A DNA stretch of 64,000 nt from Pseudalgibacter ostreae (GTDB lineage Bacteria; Bacteroidota; Bacteroidia; Flavobacteriales; Flavobacteriaceae): assembly GCF_042427585.1 (NCBI RefSeq), contig NZ_JBHMFC010000016.1, positions 112,156 to 176,155 of the forward strand. Reading direction: 5' to 3'. This document shows positions 8,250 through 19,100 of the stretch, piece by piece. Every line of letters starts with the position of its first letter. Position 1 is the first letter of the stretch. The position numbers were made by a program, and so were the translations under genes. Below the pieces are notes generated by a model. The model ran no database searches. It worked only from the letters and a program-made list of their open reading frames with translations, and had not been told where the DNA came from.

Positions 8250-9143
8250 TTATCTTATAAATTTATCGATAACATACACTATTTGAACAAGTGAGATGTA
8301 TAAAACGCTCACCAACATAAGCTGTCTTGCGGCTTTTTCAGTCATTTTATTGAACAATAAAACAGCATAATAAAGCATCCACAAGCCCAGTAAAAACACA
8401 ATAATTGCCGCTAATACAGACAGTTCTAATTGCCCTGTAAAACCAAAAACGGGAATAATAGATGTAAGAATAGTCCAGATACTGTACATAATAATTTGTA
8501 CAGCGGTCCCTTTATCTCGTTTTCCAGTTGGCAACATAAAAAAACCACCTTTCTTATAATCTTCGTATAAAAACCAACCTATAGCCCAAAAATGGGGGAA
8601 TTGCCAAAAAAACTGTAAAGCGAATAAGGTTCCGGGTTCAATCCCAAACCGATCTGTAGCAGCTACCCAACCTAACATAAAAGGAATAGCCCCTGGAATG
8701 GCTCCAGCAAAAACAGCTAATGGCGTTTTTGTTTTTAGCGGCGTATAAACACAGGTGTACAAAAATATCGAAATTGCCCCAAACATGGCCGTTTGCTTAT
8801 TAATACTATATAATATGATAAGCCCAAGCAGGGTAAAAACAGAAGCTATTACAAAGGCGACGTTAACAGACATTCTTCCCGCGGGAATCGGCCTGTTTTT
8901 AGTACGGCTCATTAACGTATCTAAATCTTTTTCAATAATTTGATTAAAGGCATTGGAAGCGCCCACCATAAAATACCCGCCAAACGCTAATAAAACAAGT
9001 GTTTTATAATCAACCGTTTCTACTCCTAACAAATAACCAGCAAGAGAGGAAAAGACGACACTTAATGACAAACGCATTTTAGTGATCTCTTTAAAATCTG
9101 AAATCACGGAAGGTGTTGCTATAGAAGGTTTTGAGTCGCTCAA
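8250..9143 (-). CDS. ctaB: Protoheme IX farnesyltransferase (heme O synthase)
   Basis: UbiA-type prenyltransferase that adds a farnesyl group to heme B, giving heme O for the oxidase. The active-site motif NAFNQIIEKDLDTLMSRTKNRP and the second aspartate-rich region (FLYEDYKKGG) are present with about nine helices. Start choice: the open frame runs back to a TTG at 9182, but a strong promoter has its -7 box at 9180-9187, so transcription starts inside that extension. The in-frame TTG at 9143 gives MSDSKPSIATPSV and a normal 297-residue length, with about 30 bases of leader; a GTG at 9107 is another option. First gene of the oxidase cluster. Confidence 0.9.
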   Translation of the reverse strand: MSDSKPSIATPSVISDFKEITKMRLSLSVVFSSLAGYLLGVETVDYKTLVLLAFGGYFMVGASNAFNQIIEKDLDTLMSRTKNRPIPAGRMSVNVAFVIASVFTLLGLIILYSINKQTAMFGAISIFLYTCVYTPLKTKTPLAVFAGAIPGAIPFMLGWVAATDRFGIEPGTLFALQFFWQFPHFWAIGWFLYEDYKKGGFFMLPTGKRDKGTAVQIIMYSIWTILTSIIPVFGFTGQLELSVLAAIIVFLLGLWMLYYAVLLFNKMTEKAARQLMLVSVLYISLVQIVYVIDKFIR

Positions 9144-9179
9144 TGTAAAAGTTGATAATAGGCATTTATAATGCGCGTG

Positions 9180-9210
9180 CAAAGATACTTTAATAAAGCG
9201 TTTTTAACAA
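9180..9210 (-). promoter_or_regulatory. Bacteroidota-type promoter for ctaB-coxIII
   Basis: Minus strand: TTG (9208-9210), 20 bases, TATCTTTG (9180-9187), an exact -7 match. It overlaps the far end of the heme O synthase frame and therefore argues for a start codon nearer 9143. Confidence 0.7.
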
Positions 9211-9243
9211 TGCTTTTTACGTAAATAACTTATGTGTTTATTG

Positions 9244-11334
9244 TTAAAAATCAAAATACCAGTTAAATAAGTCGGTTCGAATTCCAAAATTCAACCAAAC
9301 GGTATTGTTTTTAAAAGTAGAAACCGTTTCTGCTTCTGGATCAAAATTTCTAAAAGTAATATCTGCAAAAACTTTTAAATTGGTTGCCGAGTTTACCAAG
9401 TACCCTGCTTGCAAATTACCGTTAAAGGTTTTTGCTTTTATACCCTGCCCGATTTTAACACCGGTATCAAAAGGTCTATCATTATAATTTCTATATATAT
9501 CCCCTCCATAACTAAAATTATCTGTTCCATCATTATAATCCAGCCCCCTTACACCAAAGATAACTTTAGCATTTGCGAACCAACGTTTGTAATGGTATCG
9601 CCCAATAACGATAGCCTCAGAAAAATTGGCGCCCCATAAATGAGCCATAGATTGATTATTGTGCGCATAGTTAAGCACCATAGTATTGTGAGAGTATGTA
9701 TAAGGCCTTATTCTATTGTATTCCACCTGAAGCATTAAGTTATCAACAGTAAAAGCATTAAAGTATTTAATGCCTAATTGATATCCAAATTTATTCTTCC
9801 AGCTCTTTTCACCTCCTTTGATATCGCTAAGCGAAAACTCATCCAATATAAACTGGCTGTACAAGTTTATATTGTCATGCCACTTATATTTTGCCGATGC
9901 TCCAAGCAGTGCATTTCCAGCACCTTGTCCGCTTTCAAATTCAATGGCCCTATAAAACACAATAGGGTTCAAATAATTAATATCAAATCCTCTATTATTA
10001 CTGTTCGTCCAAACTACAGACTCAAACAATCCTATATTTAAACGTTTTGAAACATTCCAGCTTAAGTAATGGTTCGCTATATACTTTGTTAAAAACGCCT
10101 TGTCTTCAGTAGCTTCAGGCCTCACGTCTTTTAACCACATCCAAGTATTGGTATATTTTATTTTCCAGAATTTCGTGTTGAGTTTGAAAAAAGTATGCGG
10201 ACTGGCAACATCGCTTAAAAACAAAGACCGATAACCGTCTCCTATAAAGTTTTTGCCATGCCCAAATTGAACATTGATGAATTTTGCAGGGGCATAAGAC
10301 ATATACGCTTCCGCTACTGGATAATCATAAGCATCTTCTTTAAATCGTTTTGCAATACCACGTCCAGGAACAATAGCTGGATCTGGACCAAAGGCTTTCA
10401 GGCTTTCAGAATACCGATTCACATAATCTGCAAAACGTCCCTGACTCTCAAACACAGAGGTGTGAAAATTAAAGTTTTTACCTAAGCCGCCATTTATTAT
10501 CAGTCCTCGCGTATTATTATAAGTAGCTCCAATCTCGGAGTCTGAACCCAATTGCAAATCTAAGATAGGGTCTACAGAAAACCAATAATCTTTTCCTTCC
10601 AACTGTACTAAATGCTCATTCCATAGTTTTCTACTTAACCACGTTTCACTTGATTTATCCAATGTTTTTTTTTCTGCTTCGAAATCGTAATACGTTGCCA
10701 CTTCTTCATACAAAAAAGGTTTTGAAGCGGTATGGCTATTTGTTCCCATGAGATTTAAACTTCTATCGAATTTAGAATAATCTCCGTGAACAAAGGGAAT
10801 GTTTAATTGACTGGAATAAGCACGATTCGAAAAGGGTTGTAGAGCAGAATTCACTTTATCGAACTCTGCTTTAGCTTCTTGTTCCAGTTTAGAAACCGCT
10901 GGTGAAGTGTCCACCTCTCGAGATGGCGTGCTTTGATTTTCCAAAGGAATTTTTATAGCTATGGAGTATTGTTTAAATACGGGACGACCATTATATGTAC
11001 CAGGTTGTATTTTTGGAAACTCACCAAACACTTTTCTGGTTTCTGCTTCTAAATCATCATACATAGCATCTACATACATCACCTTAAACACCCCGCTTGT
11101 ATCCACTTCAAAAAGAACTATGACCTCCCCTTTATAGTTAGAATCTTTAATTTTATCGGGGACTTGGAAACCATTAAAAACATGCTCGAATACCTGTTTA
11201 TCAAAACAAGTCTTTAGAGAATGTACATCTAAACTATCACAGTTTGAAAAAACAGGTGGCTTTTCATAGTGCTCATTTTGAGCATAAATTGCTGCATGCA
11301 GCAACAGTAGGAGCAATACAACGAATTGCTTCAT
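9244..11334 (-). CDS. remB: Gliding motility outer membrane protein RemB
   Basis: 696 residues. A signal peptide (MKQFVVLLLLLLHAAIYAQ) is followed by a TonB C-terminal-like domain (about 50-135, FEVDTSGVFKVMYVD and YSIAIKIP) and then a long beta-barrel region resembling capsule-assembly Wzi proteins, ending in aromatic FNWYFDF as outer membrane barrels do. RemB is a mobile surface protein needed for normal gliding in Flavobacterium johnsoniae. The gene order remB, tonB-like, vanZ-like, gcvH, sprA is the one I recall for that species (remB four loci from sprA), which strongly supports the assignment. No T9SS C-terminal sorting domain is seen. Confidence 0.8.
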   Translation of the reverse strand: MKQFVVLLLLLLHAAIYAQNEHYEKPPVFSNCDSLDVHSLKTCFDKQVFEHVFNGFQVPDKIKDSNYKGEVIVLFEVDTSGVFKVMYVDAMYDDLEAETRKVFGEFPKIQPGTYNGRPVFKQYSIAIKIPLENQSTPSREVDTSPAVSKLEQEAKAEFDKVNSALQPFSNRAYSSQLNIPFVHGDYSKFDRSLNLMGTNSHTASKPFLYEEVATYYDFEAEKKTLDKSSETWLSRKLWNEHLVQLEGKDYWFSVDPILDLQLGSDSEIGATYNNTRGLIINGGLGKNFNFHTSVFESQGRFADYVNRYSESLKAFGPDPAIVPGRGIAKRFKEDAYDYPVAEAYMSYAPAKFINVQFGHGKNFIGDGYRSLFLSDVASPHTFFKLNTKFWKIKYTNTWMWLKDVRPEATEDKAFLTKYIANHYLSWNVSKRLNIGLFESVVWTNSNNRGFDINYLNPIVFYRAIEFESGQGAGNALLGASAKYKWHDNINLYSQFILDEFSLSDIKGGEKSWKNKFGYQLGIKYFNAFTVDNLMLQVEYNRIRPYTYSHNTMVLNYAHNNQSMAHLWGANFSEAIVIGRYHYKRWFANAKVIFGVRGLDYNDGTDNFSYGGDIYRNYNDRPFDTGVKIGQGIKAKTFNGNLQAGYLVNSATNLKVFADITFRNFDPEAETVSTFKNNTVWLNFGIRTDLFNWYFDF

Positions 11335-11467
11335 AAGATAAAAGTAGATTTAAATTTCTTGCGAAAGATAGTATATTTTATTTAGTCAGGTCTTGACTTA
11401 TGCATAACAATAGATTTCAGTTTTTATCAGCATCTCTATTTTTTTTTGAATTCATTACCAAAAAAAG

Positions 11468-11500
11468 AAACCCCCGATACAGTGTTTGTAAAGGGGGTTT
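11468..11500 (-). terminator. Rho-independent terminator after the TonB-like gene
   Basis: Stem AAACCCCC (11468-11475) with GGGGGTTT (11493-11500), loop of 17 bases, followed on the minus strand by TTTCTTTTTT. It lies 41 bases after the stop of the gene at 11542-12267 and separates it from remB. Confidence 0.8.
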
Positions 11501-11541
11501 TATAGTTTTCTTTTTTTTCTTTAGGAAAGTAAAAAAAGGAT

Positions 11542-12267
11542 TTAATCTTGTACTTGGAAAACGATAGGTAACGAATAAGGTACGGTTACAGCTTTCCCTC
11601 TTTGTTTTCCTGGCTTCATTTTAGGTAATAAATTGACAACTCTGGCAGCTTCTTTTTCCAGTCCTGGATGTGGAGCTCTAGCACGAACACCTGTAATACT
11701 ACCTGTTTTATCTATTTTAAAGATTACGTTAATACGCTGTCTTCCAGACAAACCTAATTCACTAGCTAATTCCGTATTGAACTTTTTACCAATAAACTTA
11801 GTAATCTCTTCCGACATACAGTTTTTCTTAGCCTCATTTGTTTTTTCTTTCTCACAACCTGGAAATACTGGCACATTTTCAATAACAGCAAAAGGCACCT
11901 CAATATCCTCTTCTACCTCAGCAACTTGAACTTCTTGAACTTTTACAACAATTTCTTCTTTTTGATCTGTCTCGGTAGACTCGATAACTGTTTCTTCAAT
12001 TTCAATTTCATCCTCAACAATCTCAATAACTTCAGGAGCTGCTGGTGGTGGTGGCGGTGGCGGTGGTGTTTGCAACTGTTGTGTAATAGGTATTTCCTCC
12101 TCAAACTCATCCTCGAGGTTTAAAGACCCTATATCAATTGCTTCTTTATCGTAGGTTTTGTAATTAATAGCATAGTTGGTTAAAAATAACATCAGTGCTA
12201 AACCGATGGCAAAATAAAGCGAACTGTTTCTTCCAACATTTGCTTTAGGACTTTTCTTGGCTTCCAT
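11542..12267 (-). CDS. Energy transducer TonB-family protein
   Basis: 241 residues: cytoplasmic N-terminus, one helix at about 17-35, a proline run (eight consecutive prolines near residues 68-75), an acidic glutamate/valine-rich linker (about 80-125), and a C-terminal TonB domain (NVIFKIDKTGSITGVRARAP, LPKMKPGKQRGKAVTVPYSLPIVFQV). TonB proteins transmit proton-motive force to outer-membrane receptors. The proline run is encoded by a GGT/GGC-like simple repeat at about 12043-12068, a possible slippage site. Several TonB paralogues are normal in this group; its partner is unknown, though it sits between remB and gcvH. Confidence 0.88.
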   Translation of the reverse strand: MEAKKSPKANVGRNSSLYFAIGLALMLFLTNYAINYKTYDKEAIDIGSLNLEDEFEEEIPITQQLQTPPPPPPPPAAPEVIEIVEDEIEIEETVIESTETDQKEEIVVKVQEVQVAEVEEDIEVPFAVIENVPVFPGCEKEKTNEAKKNCMSEEITKFIGKKFNTELASELGLSGRQRINVIFKIDKTGSITGVRARAPHPGLEKEAARVVNLLPKMKPGKQRGKAVTVPYSLPIVFQVQD

Positions 12268-12325
12268 AATTTATTCGTTTTCTAGATTGCTAAAATAACT
12301 ATTTATTTCTCAAAAAAGCAAGCGT

Positions 12326-12724
12326 TTATAATTTTTTAATATTCTTAAAATTATAAAAACTCAATGCAACAACAGCTAACAATGCGCCAAGGGTATTAGC
12401 CATCATATCGTATATATCAAACGACCTAACTGTTGTTAAAGCTCCTTGTAATACTTCAATAAATATGCCAAAAGAGACTGATATAATAAAAACATATTTT
12501 AAAGCCTTTGTTTTTTTATAATTAAAATTATAAAAAAAAGCCAACACCCATAAAATGGTCAACACAAAGTAAGCTGAAAAATGAAATATTTTATCAGCAA
12601 AAGATATCTTTATGCTTGGCAGGCCTCTTAAGTTTATTAAGCTTGCTGTAGTTAACAAAGCAGTATACGCTACTGCAGATAAAATCCAAAAATACTTAAG
12701 CACCCACAAGAGATTTATAAGCAT
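12326..12724 (-). CDS. VanZ-like family membrane protein
   Basis: 132 residues with four hydrophobic helices and the VanZ-like signatures FADKIFHFSAYFVLTILW and EVLQG.....RSFDIYDMMANTLGALLA. The first 29 bases overlap the end of gcvH in another frame when the ATG at 12724 is used; a GTG at 12703 would shorten the overlap to 8 bases. The family has no settled biochemical role despite its name from a teicoplanin resistance gene. The pairing with gcvH near sprA is conserved in flavobacteria as far as I know. Confidence 0.85.
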   Translation of the reverse strand: MLINLLWVLKYFWILSAVAYTALLTTASLINLRGLPSIKISFADKIFHFSAYFVLTILWVLAFFYNFNYKKTKALKYVFIISVSFGIFIEVLQGALTTVRSFDIYDMMANTLGALLAVVALSFYNFKNIKKL

Positions 12725-13076
12725 CGGCAGACATTAAGCCATCCACTTCAGAAAGATTCGAGCATTTTAATTTAATCATCCAACCTTCTCCGTAAGGGTC
12801 GGTGTTTACCTTTTCAGGGGCATCCTCCAATCCTTCATTAAATTCTATAATCTCACCAGATAATGGTAAAAAAAGATCTGATACTGTTTTCACAGCCTCT
12901 ACTGTTCCAAAAATGGCATCAGCCTCAAGTGTTTCGTCCACGGTTTCCACTTCTACATAAACGATATCCCCTAGTTCACTTTGTGCAAAATCGGTAATTC
13001 CAATGGTGGCAACATCACCTTCAATACTAACCCATTCATGATCTTTCGTATATTTTAATTCTGATGGTATATTCAT
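12696..13076 (-). CDS. gcvH: Glycine cleavage system H protein
   Basis: 126 residues, the normal length. The lipoyl-attachment lysine is Lys63 in GTVEAVKTVSDLFLPLSGEI, and KYTKDHEWVSIEGDVATIGITDFAQ is the conserved N-terminus. The H protein carries the aminomethyl group between the P, T and L proteins of glycine cleavage; none of these partners lies in the window. It starts 24 bases past a perfect Bacteroidota promoter (13101-13131), so it is transcribed separately from sprA and probably with the VanZ-like and TonB-like genes. Confidence 0.96.
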   Translation of the reverse strand: MNIPSELKYTKDHEWVSIEGDVATIGITDFAQSELGDIVYVEVETVDETLEADAIFGTVEAVKTVSDLFLPLSGEIIEFNEGLEDAPEKVNTDPYGEGWMIKLKCSNLSEVDGLMSADAYKSLVGA

Positions 13077-13100
13077 TTTTTTTATTAATTAGTTATATGA

Positions 13101-13131
13101 CAAATGTATTTATTCCTACTATAAATTCAAA
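13101..13131 (-). promoter_or_regulatory. Consensus Bacteroidota promoter for gcvH
   Basis: Minus strand: TTTG (13128-13131), exactly 19 bases, TACATTTG (13101-13108). Both boxes and the spacing match the published flavobacterial consensus TTTG-N19-TAnnTTTG. It lies between the sprA stop and gcvH start. Confidence 0.8.
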
Positions 13132-13142
13132 TAATAAGACTG

Positions 13143-16100
13143 TTAATTACCAAAGTTATAACGTATAGTAATTCCTGAACGAATACTGGTTTGCGGAAAT
13201 GCCGTAGATATGGCATACTCTGAAAACGTGTAATCGAAATAGAAGATACCTGTTAGGTTTTTACTAAATGCATAATCTGCAGAATATTTAACACCCCAAA
13301 TGGTTTGCCCTGTGGTAACTTGATTGTTTTCTAAATCTAAATACCTGATTATGGTCTTATTATCTCTTATCGATACATCTGCTTTCATGTTCAAATCACT
13401 AACTATCCTTTGTCTTGGTCCTGCCAATTGGGAGCGAATATGCACATCTTTAATTCTATAGCCTAAGCCTAAAACATATTCTTTACCTTGCACTTCTGTC
13501 ATTAAATTATTATCAAAACTAAGCGACAGCAATCGGTCCTTCTTAATTTCGGCTAAAATCTTAACAGAATTCATCATTTCAAAATCAATTCTGATAAGCG
13601 GGCTGAACATTTCTGTTAAATTGACATTACTAAACAAGGTTTCATTTTTATAATTCCCCGATTGGTCTTTAACACTTTGAGACTGGTTATCATAGTCTAA
13701 ATTAAAGTTAGGCGCCGTATAATCTAAATTGGATTGAAATTGATTAATGGTATATAAAGAGCGATACCCGTGTGTTAATGAAAACCTTTTAAAATGCTTT
13801 TTAAACCAGTTAAACTTCATCAAGCCTGTATATTTCATATCCCAATTAGGAATTGGAACATCTCTAAAAGCAGTGAGCTTAACTTTATCTGCATCCTGAC
13901 CAGTGTATGCTGCAAGAAAAGATGGCAATAACACTTTCTGACTGTTCTTGCCGAAGCCTTTTGGGTAGCCTTGTGCATCTATATTCACCGGATTATTCAA
14001 ATCGATACCTGCTTCTTGTGCGATGCGATAAGCCACTTTTATTCTATTAGCTCTAAAATCGTTAAAGGCATCACTTACGTTCTCATCACTTTTATTAAAA
14101 GCCGTTTTGATCAATATGGTGGAAATATTAAAATTTCCAAACGTATTTGGACTTAAGGCCACGTATTGATTATCGTTATTAACATCTATACGGTAGTTTT
14201 CGGCATAATTCCTAAAATAAGAACGATTCCCTATAATATCAATTTTAAAATCTCTGGCAGGCTCTATACTTGCTGAAACATCCAGTTGTTTGGTCTGGGT
14301 CTCTGTATATTGCTGATTAAAATCTTGATAATAAGTAAGCCAGCCCTTTCTTGCCGCCAAATCCCTAACATCACTCTGACTACCAAACGTATAGCCTACA
14401 CTGGGTTTAAAAGTACCAACAAGCCCAGGTGTTCTAGTATAACCAGGCAAAAAGGTTCCATTATTTTCGCTGTAATTAATCTGTATTCTTTTTATGCTTG
14501 TTAAAGCATCAATTCCAACATTCAATAGTTTTGATCCCGAGAGCGTGTTCTTTTGGGGCTTTGCGCTGTTAGCATCTCCAGCTGGAGCCAAGCCTTGTGG
14601 TGTGCTTCTAGGTCGCACCGTGGTTCTTCTTACCGTCTTTTTAGTAAGACCTAAATACCTATACAACTTAGTCATATCCAGATTGGTATTCAAATTATGG
14701 ACATTAGCATTTTGAACGGTATTCCCTAAATCGTAAGTTTCTCCATCCAATTCAATATTCCCATACAAATCAGACCCTTTCTGCCATTGGAAATCTCCAC
14801 TATACTGATAGGTCGCATCGATAAAACTAAGCGTGGGGATTTTACTTAAAGGTAATCTATAGGTAATGCCCAAATTTTGGGACTGCCTGTTAGGGTCTCC
14901 AAAATCAAAAAACCCATCCCACACATCCAAATCAGCATCCTGCTCACCGTTTATAATATTATCTTTAAAATAATTTCTAACAATATTATTATTAGATGCG
15001 GCGAAGTTTAACTGCAATGATTTTGTAATATTATAATTTATAGCATATTGAAAATCAAAAGTATAATTTCTTCTAAAAAGCTCCTCTATTCCAATATTAT
15101 CGCCACCCAAATCTATTTCTCTAAATTTCTGTTTATTAAACTGCCTATTAAAATCGGTATTGAGTGTAAAACTTGCAGGCAATAGGTTTAAATTGAAGTC
15201 TTTTAATATTTTCCAATATTTCCCAGTGAACAACGAATCGTTTTTCTTAAAAGGCTCTATAGTTACAGGGTTGAAATTATAAGCATAATTCGCACCCACC
15301 CGAACGGTTTTATTTGTAGCATTTTCTATTTCGAAATCACGATGTTCTACTTTATTATACGAGTAATTTAAAGTTAGATTCTCTACATCGTAAAATCTTG
15401 GCTTTGCTTCACCTGTCCTGATTTTTCTTACCCCAATAAAATTAATACTTTGCCGCTTGGTATAGTCTTCAGAGTTTTGTTTGATCGTTTCTTTTTCAGA
15501 AGCCGAACTTGCAGCATCTAAACGAGAGTCTAATGTCAGGTCTTTATAATACTGATCGTATTTTGGTGTAACCAACTCTTCACTTTGCGCATAGTTAAAT
15601 GGTAACTGAATGCCCCATTTCTTAGGTAACAACTGCCCCAGATTAACATTGGTTACCACATCATACTGTTGCACATCTTCTAAAGCACGCTGACTTGGCC
15701 CTTGTTCAATGCCTCCAAATCCAGACGTGCTTTTGTTTCCTGTAGCACTGATACTTGCAAAATCTGCCAAATTGGTATCCATACTTAAAACCGCAGCCCA
15801 GCCGCCATCATTATCCAAGTCTGACAACCGCAACTCATTAAACCACACTTCGCCACAGATGTCATTTCTAGAAGTCGTGTTTTTAACCCCTACCATCAAG
15901 CTTCGTATATCGCCAAAATTAGGATTTCCTTTTATCGCGACACGCTGCTGGCCTATAGTATATGGCGAGAATTCTGGAACTGAAGTTTCATTTATTTGAC
16001 CATCAACAACATCATAAAATGTAGGAGTATCATTGGATAACGTCATATTAGAAATGCCTAATGCTTTCATTTTAGACAACACCTCCATAGATAAATTGAT

Positions 16101-19100
16101 TTCATTTTCTTCGGGCCAAAGCGCCTCTCTTGAAACTCCTGTAGATACTTTTAAAGGTATTTCTATTTGATAATAATTTTGTGTTAAATCACTACCCATT
16201 CGAATAAACCCAACCAACTCTTTATCTGTAAGTGTTCCTGTGTCTTCATTGCCTGCATGCATAAACATTCTTATACGTTTATACTGGCGCATATCAATAT
16301 TGATGTTTTTATAAACCGCACGGGCATCTTGCGATTCTAAATTACAGACTTTTGCAACTAAAGATTGCTCATTTTGTCGTACTACCGTATTATTGTTGAA
16401 TAATTCTTCAGGCTCAACACTTGGAGGGCTTTTATAACTGCCTTCATTTTCTATAGTACCGATAACACCAATTGAAAAATCAGTAATATCATCGGCAGGA
16501 TTATCTTTATTAGCTTCTAAAGTTTGTGTAAAACGTCTCCAATCGCTGCGCACCAAATCTAGCGAACCAAAACGAAATATTGTGCTTTCTGTAAATTCTT
16601 TAAGATACATTCTAGCAAAGCGCACAGATCTTAAATCAGCTATATCATTTACGGCTTTCACATGGCTGCCTTGTACAGGAATTCTAAATTGATACCACCG
16701 TACGTTTTTGGTTTCGCCGTTTGCTAAACTACGCGGTCTGTCTTTAAAGTCTCTTAAAAATTCCTTTAACGGATTTGAATCTGGAATATTATTAAAACTA
16801 TTTTGATCAACCGGTAAGTTTTGTCTTGTTATCTCCAGCTCATATTCAAAATAGCTATCAATCGTGTTCATGGTATTGTCGCGATTAATATCCTCTACAT
16901 CGGGTTGTGTATTAGACCCTCTGTCGGTATTAGAAAAGGTATCAGGTGTATTACCCTCAACCCCGTTATATTTTTTATAGCGTTCAAAAATACCGCCTTC
17001 AGCATTTAAAAAATAAGCATAATTATCTCGAGAGGGATCGTCTCCAAAACCTGTTCCAAAACGAGCTATCTCTTCATCATCATTAATACCATCATACCCT
17101 ACATCTTGATTTTTACGTTCTTGCCCTTTAGAATCAAAAGCATAAACTAAAGATTGATTTTGAGGCACTACAGTACCCCACTCTGTGGTTTGCAACAAAC
17201 TCACATCGCCATCTTTTGGCAAACCGTTTTCGTACAGCTTTCTACCGTCTTTAACAATGTCTTCTGAAATATCTCCAAGATTAAAAACCAATTTACCACC
17301 AGGATTACTAGGGTTTTCCTGAAAAGGATCTTGCAACCAAAATTCAATATACTCTACATTCGCCTGCTCCAAATCTGTAGAGGTTAATGCCCGTGTGATA
17401 CCCGCCCATGCTTGACTTGCGTTTAGAATGGTATTGCCATTAGTATTATTGGGATTAAAATTATAAGGCCCTCTTTCTTTAGGATAAAATGCCAGGTCTA
17501 AGGTATTTAATACCGATTGTTGGCCTTGCACTAAATCTCTATTTGGAAACAATTCGTTTATAAACACGCGGCTTGTGTACAGGCTAGACATGTCTTCATC
17601 TGTCATACCTTTAGGGCGTTGACTACTATAAAAAATAGGATCGATGTTGTACCAATTAAGCATGGCCCGGTCAAAACCATTTTGAATCCCAATTTCATCT
17701 TCACCATCTTGGCCAGGATAAACACGTCCTAATCCTAAAGGCCTGCTTGACATGTGCCAAGACTGTTGCGAACTTAAATCGATAGCATTTTGTGACCCTT
17801 CAAAATCATCTACGTACGATGTAGACTCGCCATTGAAATTCGTTCTTTTTGGCGCCCCAGGTGCTAAATAAGCAAACTCGCCACGAAAAGAAATATTTGA
17901 AGGCACATCTGTATCTATATTTGGTAATTTATTTACCAATCGTGTTAAAAAAGGGACTTCACTAGCGTAATTTCCATTCACACCAAAAATCGTATTATTT
18001 ATAGACTCTGTGCCGTAATTCGCTTTTTGTGTGATGGGCCGTTCATTTAAGTTTAAAAGGGTGGCACCTAAAAGAAAATTCTCATTAAACTTATGTTCAA
18101 CGTTTAAACCTGTAAAGCGTTTGGTTTGCTGCCCAAATACCGCGTTATTTTCTGTAGAAACCTCTATAGGTGTGTTTGAAGCTTTTAAAGCCTCGTCTAG
18201 AATTTGCACACGTCCTAATTGATAATCCACGGTATAATCAATACCTTCTACCAAAAGTCGGCCACCAGCAGTCACCTTTACAGACCCCCGAGCTACATTA
18301 AATGCACCGATGGGAATCCCGTCGCTTCCTTCAGACTTATACTGTCCTTTTAATTGAAATTTGTTTTTTTCTATTTCCTGCAATGCCGCAGTTTTAGTTT
18401 GCTTATAAAGAATATCATAAACATACTTCTCCTGATTGGCGTTGTAAGTGGTATTATCATTATAGTTTTCGGAAGCACTTAAGGATAGTTTTTCAAAAAG
18501 ATATGCACCAAAAGGCTCGGCACTGGTAAAAACAATTTTCCCATTTTGTGGAATTACGGTAATGCCTGGAACGAAGTCAAAAAAACCATCGCCATTGGAT
18601 TGCGGATCGTTATTAAAATTAAGTTTGTCTAGATTAAAAAACCTTAATAACGGAACCTCCCTAATAGGCAAGTCATCATTCGTATTGGACGTAAAGTTAT
18701 CAAATGGTGGAAAAGGTGTACCCGTAACCGGGGTTATAAAGTTTAACGGCGTGTTTTCATTATAAAAAATATTCAGTTTAAAATCATCCTGACTTAATTG
18801 ATACGCCCCCGTATCATAAATATTTTTCATCATCAAATTCCAAATCGGTTGGTTTACGTTGGTAATACTGCTTTTTAACAATTTCACAACCAAGTTACTG
18901 TTCACTACAGAAGTTACTTGCCCAGAACTATTCGTGGAAACATTTGTAGCATCTACACCATCATTTGCAAACTCACCTACTTGATATACTTTTCCTCCAA
19001 CAGTGTATTGAAAGGCTACCGCCAACACCTCATCGTTATTTAAGCGCTGATTTAAAGAAACATAACCCAACTCTGCATTTAAAGTATACTCTTGTCCGCT

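Noticed and set aside
12043..12068. GGT/GGC simple repeat as a phase-variable microsatellite
   Set aside because: It encodes the ordinary proline run of a TonB protein and is in frame; slippage is possible but nothing shows phase variation.
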